Assembly: GCA_914767715.1 (NCBI GenBank)
Contig: OU612072.1
Location: forward strand, 2,482,001-2,546,000
Source of the DNA: Membranipora membranacea
Lineage: Eukaryota; Bryozoa; Gymnolaemata; Cheilostomatida; Membraniporidae
Direction of reading: 5' to 3'
DNA: 64,000 bases
The notes below the pieces were generated by a model. It saw only the letters and a list, made by a program, of their open reading frames with translations. It made no database searches and was not told the origin of the DNA. Positions 48,442 to 60,200 of this stretch are shown here, in pieces (position 1 is the stretch's first letter; the number at the start of each line of letters is the position of its first letter). The position numbers and the translations under genes were made by a program.

Positions 48442-51400
48442 ATGAGTTTGTTCCATGTCATGCAGTATATGTTGCAACTTGCTACTGTAATCTTAGTATT
48501 AAATATCAGTGGATCACACGTAGCTTGTGCAGACTTAGGACAGCTTAACTCACACGTATCGGCCTTTGAGGTATTAGACTATGATCTCTCCAGTATAGAT
48601 AAACAACACTCAGAGAGATCAGCTAGGCAGAAGCGATTCGCCTCCTTCCAAAATGACCTACACAGGGATAGCGGTGTTTTGTATTCAGATCATAATATTA
48701 ATGACGGTCAGGTGACTTTGAACATCATTGCATTCAACAGGTGAGTAAATTTTTATCTTATCGCATGATAATTGAGAGTACCTATTTATGGTTAGTATTT
48801 CAGATTTTTTTAGGGTAACTCTTTGATTCCTTTGTGATAGCACAAACAGGAAAGGTAACACTATTGACCACTCGATCTCACTTAACTTCCCATGACCAAG
48901 TGTGTCTACCCTATGTTTGCCACTTTGTATCTGATTTTCACTGATGGTCAAAACTTATTACTGAATATCATTTTTGCAAGATGTCTGAGGTTTTGTTCTG
49001 CCGACTTTGACTCCTGCTGCTATTATAACCACTTTTATTATGTTCCTGTGCACATAGATCTATGAGACTAATACTGACACCAGATGACGTGACGTACACT
49101 GATGATGTCACGCAGGTAGTTGATAGTAAAGACTCCGATCCTGATCTCACTCATCTCTATCATGGATACGTCTCAGGTTGGTGACATGTTATGTTTCTGT
49201 GTGAGAGTTACTTGTAAGTGAGTGGGTCCTTCGATTAAAAACTGATTTGCTTGTTCATATACATTCGGAGTGACAATTTGATGACTTGCTTTCAAAAGTT
49301 TTATCATTCTTTTCGAAAGACCCCCAAGAATGAGGATAACACACTCGCCTTGTCCCTTTAGCGTCATTTCAATGGTAAATTACTTAGCATGATGTGAAAA
49401 CTTACCCTGCTTCACAGAGTCTACTGCCCTCATAGACTAGACTAATGACCCCTTTGACTATTGACTAAGACATGAATATCTTGATGCTTTTCTTCAGTTA
49501 TATGTGTTACTGGTTATTCAGTAGCCTAAATAATCATTCCTATTCAACAGTTTAAATTTTAAATTGACTGCACATGATAAGAAATATACTGTAAGCTGTA
49601 TGCTGTATGCTGTAAAAAAAAGACTTGCTGTAAAAAAAGACTTGCTGTAATTTTGCCTAACAGTCAGCCGGTGCTGATGTTTTTCAATAAATTATTGATC
49701 TTGTCAGATACTCTGCTAAAGTAGATCCTCTGCTCAAAGTAAGACTCTTGGTCTAGTTAAAACACTGACACCATCTCTCGTCACCTATTTACCTAAATTT
49801 ATACCGATGACTGTTTTTTTTGTGTGTTACAGGTGATGCTAAAAGTACTGTACATGGTTACATCATTGATGGTTTATACCAGGGGAGAATAACTCTATCT
49901 GATGGACAAGTTTTTACTGTTGAGAGGAAGGAAAAGCACAAAACAAATAAAATGTTGATCAATCACAGCACAGCTCATTCTGTTATATACAAAGATGAGG
50001 ATATAAGAGATCCACATAACATAATGAGGTGGGTTACAATTCACCCCTTAATATGACCTTACGACCTTTGGTGTGATATTCTCAAACTCATTTTTCTGCT
50101 TGGCATCCAGGATTATGAATAATAACAATTTATCATATGTGCTATGAACATATAGGCACTAGCCTGTGTTGTTGGGCAGCTGCTATAGAGCCTCTAAATC
50201 AGGATTCAAACCCTGGTCATTGTGATGTCAAGATGGTAGCATGAAGACCTTGTAAGAAAGTCTTCAACAACAAAAGGATCCCACTATGCTCCATATGGTA
50301 GTATATTTGATACCCGAGAAATATTCTTTGTAGCAGAACGATATTCAATCTTTGTTTATTTTAGCGGATCAAATGCATTTTGTGGTAACAGCAAACCTTC
50401 TAATATTGCCTGGATGGAGAGACAGTTACGGAAGAGAAATATGGTGATAAATCCCATATCTAAGGTATGTTCTTACAGCTCATATCTCGCATTGTCTTAA
50501 CATCGATGAAATGTAGGCATGGACTTAAATCCAAATCCACCGATATGGGATCACAGTGTTGAAATCAGTTATGGAGCAGTGACATAAAGGTGTCCTGCAT
50601 GATATCCCATCATTCCTGTGAGTGAACCTTTTTTTATAAAATAAAGTTGTCAGCTCCTGCTTCAAAAGAGAATAACTCTAAATACTCTGTGTAGGTCACA
50701 TTAAGTTTACCTGCAAAGCCATTTACTGGTGGTGGCACTCACTTCCTGTCAGCAACGTTTACATCTTTGAAACGCTGTGCCGTTTCGTCACGTACTACCT
50801 ACTGTCTAAATGTACTAATTTTATCTATGACATATCTCTTTCAATTCCAGATGAGAAGAGATGCTATTCTGTTCCGAGGTGAGCACTTGTTTGAAACATG
50901 GGGGCATAATCACTATCTGATCGCTGACATACTGAGTGAGCGCTCCCTGCTAGGGGTTCCGTTCCCAAACCATTCACTTATTGATGGAAATACATATATT
51001 CTGAGTGATTGATTTGTGAACGAATCTGTCGAATTGAAAGACTAGACTAGCAGTAATTTAAGGTGAAATGGTATTGATAATAAAGTTCTAATTGAAAAAC
51101 TCACCTGCTGAATATTTATGATTGCCAGTCATTTCCACTTTGATATTTTTTTAGTGATGTTATTCATTGTTGTGCACTCAAAAATGGAATACAATTTTGG
51201 GTTAAAATTTTAGCTCTAAAGTAGGCATCCTAGATATTCTTAACAACTGATAACCGGCTACATGAATAATATCTGTCACTTTGGGTTTCTATGAGAACAG
51301 AGTAAATAGACCTCCCATATTCCAACGACTGTAATGCAATCTACATTTGGATAATCTTCAGTCAGTATTAACATTCGCAGACTGTCATTGACTTATTTAT

Positions 51401-54189
51401 AAGTGACGGTCCCATTGTTTGTATCACTGCGTTGGACCTGAATTGATGTATATATTTCATTCTTACTTCAGATTATGTCATACGATATAATGTGCAGCTT
51501 GAGGCTCTCAATTCTTATTTTTATTTATACCAGGAGTGATAGAGCACTACAGAGAGAAAAGACAGCAGCAGACCACAAAGAGAACAACCTCAGGAGTCCC
51601 TCCCACCACAAAGAGAACAACCTCAGGAGTCCCTCCCACCGCAAAGAGAACAACAAGGTATAATATTATAATGCTACCCATAGAACAAAACAAAAACCTT
51701 TGTGCAGGTATGCGGTACAAGGAACCAGGGAGGAATATAACATAAACATTTTTCGTATTCGGAGTTGCTCCCCCTCCACTGGTCACAGCCATTTTGCCTG
51801 CGGTGTGACCAATGGAAGGGGAGCAAACTAAGATGCTGGCAAACTGGATAAAACTTGATGTAACTCAAACCTGCCTCTGACCACATCTAACTCCTTGGTC
51901 TTGCCCATATCAATGACTTGGCAATGATATTTATTATAAAAATCTCTGCCAATTTCAGACTCTAAAAAGATGTGTAATAATCTTTGAATTTAATCTGTCT
52001 GTTGTATCCCCATCTTCTCCCTTAAGTTTACGATGCAAAATAACTTTTCCTTAGTGCAAGCATAGTGGATAAGCTTCTATTGATGTGAAAATTTCAGCAT
52101 GATAGATAATCTCTTTAGAATTAGTTAATAGAGCATAGTTTAGAAAACAATTGTAAGCACTTAGTCGAGTGATTGATGGTTATACCATTGATAGGCGTAC
52201 ATGTTATATATTTTTACCCGACCTTTAGTAGACCGACCGTTACTGCTGAGGCCTATGACCCTGAGCTGACCTGCTCTATACAGATGGTAGCTGATCCTCT
52301 ACTGTGGAGACACTTCAGCGGCATAGTCGGGGTTAGTGACTGTATCAGTATATATGTACTAGTGTATTTTATTGTGTGTCATCAAACACTGGAGACCCTG
52401 TGTGTTGCTAAATGAGGCCCTTTACGACGCTATTTCGATCATTGAATTGTAGTATAAAATTTGCCTTGCCTTATATGACACCCTGAATCGAATAGGGTTA
52501 ATCTAGTTTAAGCGCTTTAACTGTGTCAGGACAGCTGGTAGTAGCATTTCATTATTAACCACTAGGGCAAGTGGTTGATAATGGTGGTTAGTCTAGTCTA
52601 TGCCCCTACCTGACTGATACAGGAGTGGGGTAAGAAATTGTATACTCACAATGACTTCAAATGCCCTGAGCACTATGTAAGCTGAATGCTTGCTGTTAGA
52701 GTCAGCGAATTTATTCAGGTGAGTCATAGAGAATATCAGGAATATATTGCATCGATCAAACCTAGGTAGCAGCTACAAAAAAGAAGACCTTTTACTTAAG
52801 TAATCATAAAGTCGTATATTTATCCAGATTGTTTGCATATATAACAAAATCTATAAATCCAGATGAGGACTACTAATGTCCCAAGAAGACTTAGTCAAGA
52901 CGCATGATATAAGTATCATGTCCCATGGTTCAGACTATACTCATGGTTCAGACTATACTCATGGTTCAGACTATACTAAGCTCATTTATATATCTTACAT
53001 GCACAGACTGATGCTAGTCGTATCAGGAAGGAGATTACAGGCATGTTTCAGACGATGGTTACAGAGCTGAACGCTATACTCAGAAATACTGAGTTTACTA
53101 CTGCTGCTGGGGCGGTGTACGACGGCTTTAATGTCAGGATAGCTAGAATAGCTGTAAGTATAGTTATATAAACACTGTTAGTACACTCATATAATGGCTG
53201 TAAGTACAGTCATATAATGGCTGTAAGCACAATCATATAATGGCTGTAAGTAAACTCATATAATCACTGTAAGTACAGTCATATCATAGCTGTAAGTACG
53301 GTCATATCATAGCTGTAAGTACAGTCATATCATAGCTGTAAGTATAGTTATAGAATGGCTGTGAGTCCGATAGAACAAATCCAGTAAGGTGATTACACAA
53401 GGGGAGAAATTAAATCATTATCATTATTAAATCATTATCATTATTCATAGTTTGGCGAAACTTATATTCGTCCTGGTCCAGCTTCCAGCCTGTCGAAACC
53501 ACTATTGGCTATTGTTAGAACTGGACCTATTGCTGTTAGTCTCATATATTCAGAAACTATCTGAACCCTTTGCAAGTCCTCTGTGAGTCTTGTATGAGTT
53601 CTGTGCAAGTTAAGGGTTTTATTATCTGTTGACAGATGAACTCGTCAGAGGCGTGTAGTAAGACCCTTACCCGTCACATATTCTGTGCTCTCGGTATAGA
53701 TGAGACTAACTTACTTAATCTGTTCAGTCAGGGAGATAAACAGAGAACTTACTGTCACTCACATTTGGTGACTGTCCGAGATTTTGATGAAGGTACAGTC
53801 GGACTCGCCTGGGTAGGTGCAAGGAGTAAGTTCATACAGTCATATATCGCTTATCTTCCACTTTTTGATACGTATTGGCTCTTTGTCGATTTAGAGCCTC
53901 TTTCAAAGATACACTACGTGCAAAAAAAGAAAGCTGCGATCATCCTATCATGCAAATTGCACTATAAGCCTTTTACGTATTTATAGAGAAAAGCAGAAAT
54001 AGAATTTATGTTCCTTTTTTTGTACGATCTTTTTTTGTGTATTTTTTGCTGCTCCCTTATAAGCTGCCATGTAATTTTCCCCCCATCACTCCCTGCGATG
54101 TTGGTATAAGTGTGCACACTGTATATTATAAGCAGGTTGCTACATGCAGATATCAAATATTATATAACATAAATAAGCATGTTGATTTA

Positions 54190-54226
<37 letters not shown>

Positions 54227-57200
54227 TATGTTTTATGATAAAGATAAGCATGTTTGTATATACATATCTATCATAATATATTATATAATGTAGATAAGCA
54301 TACTGCTATATGTGTATATATGTATATATTATAGATAAGTATATCGGTATATACATAATACATGCACTATAATATATTGTATAATGTAGATAAGCATGTC
54401 AGTATATACATATCTATCATATATGCATATATTATAGATAAGCATGTCGGTATATGTAGCGGCGTGGATAAGAAGCCTATAACATATAATACTGGACTCA
54501 CATCACTACTCAACTATGGACAGATTCTGCCTTCCACTGTTACTAACATCGTCTTCGCTCATGAGTTTGGACACAACTTCGGATCTCAAGTCAGTTAACT
54601 CTAATATATTATAATAAACGCATACTGTTATGAGATTTGTGTTCTCCATTCTGACCTGGAGACAATTCGGAATATTTTATGCAAATATGAACCGTTGTGG
54701 TATTTTAACCTCACGTAACAGTAACTTTGATGACATAGATCCTCCCTTTCTGGTAAAGCTAAAACTTGGTGTTGCGTGAGAGCAAGGAGTTTACTCCTTG
54801 GTGAGAGTGTTGTTGACAGCTCCAATTCATATTACCTTAGAGGAGTAATGAATTTGCTGAGGAAAAGTTGGGTTTTTTGCACAGACTTGAAATGGCTAAA
54901 TATTGAGCGCAATTACTCACCGTCTATACTTCATATAGACGCTCATTTCAGCTACCAAAAATCAGCGCTAGCTTTTATTTAGTCAGCCCCTCAGCTGCAA
55001 TACTAAAATGTAGCTAGTAATATTTAGTCCTCCATGGTACATGGGTAAACTGTGTAAACTAGTTAAACGGTCAAACTGTGCCTGTATAGCTGGTAGTAGG
55101 GATAGCTGGTAGTAGGGATAGCTAGTAGTAGGGATAGCTGGTAGTAGGGATAGCTGGTAGTAGGGATAGCTAGTAGTAGGGATAGCTGGTAGTAGGGATA
55201 GCTGGTAGTAAGGGATAGCTGGATAGTAAGGGATAGCTGGATAGTAAGGGATAGCTGGATAGTAAGGGATAGCTGGTAGTAGGGATAGCTGGTAGTAGGG
55301 ATAGCTGGTAGTAAGGGATAGCTGGTAGTAGGGATAGCTGGTAGTAGGGATAGCTGGTAGTAGGGATAGCTGGTAGTAAGGGATAGCTGGTAGTAGGGAT
55401 AGCTGGTAGTAGGGATAGCTGGTAGTAGGGATAGCTGGTAGTAGGGATAGCTGGTAGTAGGGATAGCTGGTAGTAGGGATAGCTGGTAGTAAGGGATAGC
55501 TGGTAGTAGGGATAGCTGGTAGTAGGGATAGCTGGTAGTAGGGATAGCTGGTAGTAGGGATAGCTGGTAGACGCTGATGCATTCCACTATCAACCACTTT
55601 GGTGGGGAATGCGGTTGATAATGTAATGCTACTACCATTTATCCAGCAGTTAAATTATGTATATATATGAGTATATTCCCTGTCCTCTAGCAGTAACCTA
55701 ACTGATATGACTCTGTTGGTTTTACAGCATGACAGTATTAACTCTACAGAATGCGCTCCTCTCAGTAGCGGGTCGCCTCAGAAGAGAGCTGGAGATTACA
55801 TCATGTACCCGTCAGCTCAGGACGGCAGTCGTGAGAATAATAAGAAATACTCGCCCTGCTCTGTGAGAGTATTCAGTGAGATGATACATTACATCAAAAC
55901 TCAACAACCAACCTGCTTAACCAGTGAGTATGCTTAATAACCTGGGATCATGCCTGGGATTGGCGGACCGATGACCTGCCTGTAGTCAATGTAGATTTTT
56001 GTTGGCCTTGAATGTCATAACGAAATAAAAACTCATGTAACGTATATGTCATGAGCTAGCATTAGTTTTAGTGATCAAACTCTACTTTGCTGGTTGTGGA
56101 ATTCCATTGATAACAACAACAGAGGCAGCTTGGAGGGGGTGTTGTTTATGATGGATGTCAACCAGCATCCCAGGTAGAATCTGATCACTTAGACCAGTGC
56201 TAGCTCTGATCTGTAGCTCACACACCATGAGACCTTCTTGGTAGAGAAGGATAGACAGGGTGAGAAATTATCTAGCAGCTAGTTAACATCATGATTGGTA
56301 TACCCATCATTGTCTGGCACATATCCAAAGGTGACCTGTCCTGGTTTCCTTAAGCAATTATTTATACAAATATCCTCATGCGATCTATTATTTAAACCTC
56401 ATGCAAGCCTATGTTTGCGTCGGCCCACCATGAACCCAAATATTTTTCTATCATTTACAATATCAGTAGCTCATGTAGTAATGCCACATATAAGCAAAAG
56501 CTATTTGCCATCACTGATGACTCAAATCATATCCAATCAGAATAGCTGTTACAAATCATCCAATCGTCAATCTAAGCTTGACTGTATAATATGATTGTAG
56601 CTCGCAGTAGTTCTTTCTGTGGTAATGCTGTAGTGGAGAGTAGCGAGGAATGTGATTGTGGGTTTAAGGAGGATTGTGCAGACTGCTGCCGATGCTGTGT
56701 GGGGCGGTCAGCGACAGGCAGCAGCATTGGAGCCTGTAGGCGTTTACCTACAGTTGAGTGCGAGTGAGTTACCCTCAGCCTACAGTCATATGTGCTGCCA
56801 CATTTACCACAAAGAGTAGGAGGTGTCTTAGTTAGTTAGAGCGCTGTCCTTTAACATGCACATGGTGAAGTTCATGGGTTCGAATCCCACTGCAGTCCAT
56901 CGACTACTGGGGTTTGGTCGGCCCCCAGGTGTGCTCAGACCTGCCTACAAACAGAGCAAATTGGCGCAGATATTGCGGCCTCGCCATTAAGGCACTACAA
57001 TTTCGCCCCTGCTTCAGGATGTGACGAATGATAAGACATCCGATTTTAATCATTTTTAATCATCATCTGTAAACAGTGTTATAGCTTTGTAAAATTTCAA
57101 ACAGGATTTGATGAGAAAATAAGCATCACTATTATCCAAGACATTCGCAACATGAACCCACTCTGATATTTGAGGATGTGTAACAGAAATCATATGACAC

Positions 57201-60200
57201 TAACCTTTTCACCTGGCTACTTTTTTGATAGCAGTGTGACAAGGCTATTTTAAACACCATAAAACCAGTGAGCAGCTGTTCATCTGATGTATTTCAGCCC
57301 ATCTGAGGGTCCGTGCTGTGCATCAAGTTGTCAGTTCAGTAGTGGAGCGGTTTGTAAAACAGAGACTGAGTGCTCTGAATCAGCTAAATGTGTGGGGAAT
57401 CAGACTCGGTGTCCCCCAAGTGTGAATAAAGCTAATAACAGGAGCTGTAACTATAACACACAGTACTGTACAAATGGGGTAAGTGTGATAGCTGTGATGA
57501 TATGATATAATGCTTTGCTTTATGCTGTGCCATCTCATGTAGCCCCATTCCCCCCCTGGTCGATGTTTTGACGAGGCTTACATAGAAATAAATCCGCCTA
57601 TACAAACCTAATGCAGCGGTGAGTTTTGTATCAGGATGAAGTGCCAAAGGCCTTTAATACCACCACATATTGAAACACATATGTTATACACTTGCTTGGA
57701 CGATCTAGGTGTAATTTGTTATGCAATACCATGAAATAATAAAACTCTACTTGGTTGTTATTATTGATGTTTATGGATAATACTGATGTCCTGTTTCTGT
57801 GCTTCACTGAACCCAAACTGGTGCAGTCAGTAATCTCAATGACCTTTATTAGGAGTGCTCGGGGTCAGTATGTGACCTGATAGCAGACACTGTACAGTGG
57901 AGTACATGTGTACCGGCTAAAGATAAGATAATCGGCGAGGTGTGTAGAGTATCCTGTCAGAGGGATAACTCCGAGTCCTGCTGGAGCTCATCACATGTTA
58001 CTAAGGCTGACTTCCCTGCTGCGTTTAAATCTATGCTGACAACAAGAAATCAGGGCCAACCTATCGAGCTTCCTCCTGGTGAGTGAGTCACTTGATTTGA
58101 CACCATAGACATAATAAAATATATATATATATGTATATATGTATTATATATAAATGTTAAGTCAATGGTATAATATATGATATATAATATAAATTTATAT
58201 AATGTATATAATATGTTTGACCCTTTTACTGACAGTTTATATAATTTTCATCATGAAATGTTTTCTTTACAGTGAAATCTTTTGTTGGAGAAAATGCTGT
58301 TTTGGGTTTTCCATAATAACCTCGGTTCTGATTTCTTAGTGTTGTACTATCTGCCTTTCATGAAAAGAGTCCTTATGATTTTGAAAGTCAGACCTATGAT
58401 ACTTTTTTGAGCTCCACCTGTCACCAATGACAGGGAGGCAGCAGTGCAGACACTGATAGACACTGATAGACAGTGCTTGTCAGTGTATCATATTGTGCTC
58501 TCCTGTCTAAGAACTCACAGTTTCTGACCTGCCTAATTTCAACCTGACATTATTGCCCCCTAGTCTTGCTCCTCGCCAATCTAAGACCATCTGGGACATT
58601 TGTCTAAACTCACTACACACACATCATAATAAAACATCTCTAAAACCACAGTTTATGGTTTAAAATGTTTTTTTTCTTAATTGCAGGGTCACCATGTGAT
58701 AATTTCAGGGGGTATTGTGACGTCTTCCTCAAATGTAAAAGTTATAATGCGTTAGGACCCCTGGCTAGGCTAGCCAGTAATCTCTTCTCTCAGCAGACAG
58801 TGTCTATAATCACTGACTTTCTGTATGTAAGTATCCCCTTTCCCATCCTAATTATAATACCATACCCAGGAGTGTCTGCCTGGTATAACACTCACCGAGC
58901 ATTGAGCAGATTCTCACTGATGCTTGGCCTCTTGAGAATATTAACTTGACTTATTTTCATAAGAAGGAGCCGCAATCAAAAGCACAGTGGCCTACACAAC
59001 CATCCCACCCATCAATGATTGCTATAAATAGGACACAGACAGACGACCAGCAGGTCAGAAACATGCATTACTTACTCGAATACCCAAAAATGACAACAAA
59101 TTATCTAACAAAACAGCAGGGAAATAAGTTCAGGTATTTCACTTTTATTCTTTGTGTCCTTTATACCCTGATGATCTGCAGCGGAGCAAGAGATTTTATT
59201 TGGTCTGCATCAATTACTCATCCATTCTCATCATTCTTATAACCTAATAGCTGGCTCTAGCACAACCGGACAACTGTTGATTTGTTCGTTACGAGTGATT
59301 ATTTGCCCCTTTCCAGGAGAGATGGTATGTGATTGGTATAGGCCTATTTTTCCTAGGTCTATTAATGGCTGGGTTTATACATCTGTGTGCTGTACATACA
59401 CCGACCTCTAACCCCAACTTAAACGCTGCCTACAGAGCTCAGCGAGAATGTGATCAACTTGCTGCTCTACAGAAGAGAAAGAGAAGACTAGTGGTGAGAA
59501 TTCACACAGTAAACATAACATAACATAACAGTTAATCAGGTCTGATTAACAGCAGGTCTTACAATCGACCGGGTCTGATGTTTGGCAGGTCTGATTAACA
59601 GCAGGTCTAACAATCGACCAGGTCTGATGTTTGGCAGGTCTGATAATTGGCAGATCTGATTGTTGGCAGGCCTGATGATTGGTAGGTCTGATGATTGACA
59701 GATCTGATGATTGGCAGGTCTGTTGGTTGACCATGCCTGATGGTCGGCAGGTCTGATTATTGGCAGGTTTCTTGGTTGACCAGATCTGATGATTGGCAGG
59801 TCTGGTGGTTGACCCGGCCTGACGGTTGGCAGGTCTGATGACGATGATGATGATCCTGTCCTGTCACTTTCATTGTGATAACAGCACCAGATCTAGTCCA
59901 CCAGGGTTTTTTATGTACTCATACATAAGCTTGTTTAATATATGTGCCAGATAAAAACTAACAGCCTTATCAGAATTAATTTACTCTCTGTCAGATTACT
60001 TCGGAATACTAGTGTAAGCGCTCCAACTTTGCCCAGGCAGATGGTTGATGGAATGTGGTTGATTGTGAAATCCTACTACCATCAACCTGGGCAAATTTCA
60101 AGCACTTGAATTAGCAAAATAATAATAGATTTCACTAATAAATTACCAATAAATTCAATTGAAACTAATTATCAGTTTAGCTGTAGTGATGGTGGCACAA

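Noticed and set aside
53458-53565. Extra ADAM10 exon after TTCATAG at 53450
   Set aside because: The segment is open but shows no similarity to the protease, has no matching donor in phase, and exons 8 and 9 already join in phase 0 without it.
54983-55638. Two minus-strand frames of about 200 codons rich in Tyr-Gln-Leu-Ser
   Set aside because: Translation of the 16-bp minisatellite inside ADAM10 intron 10.
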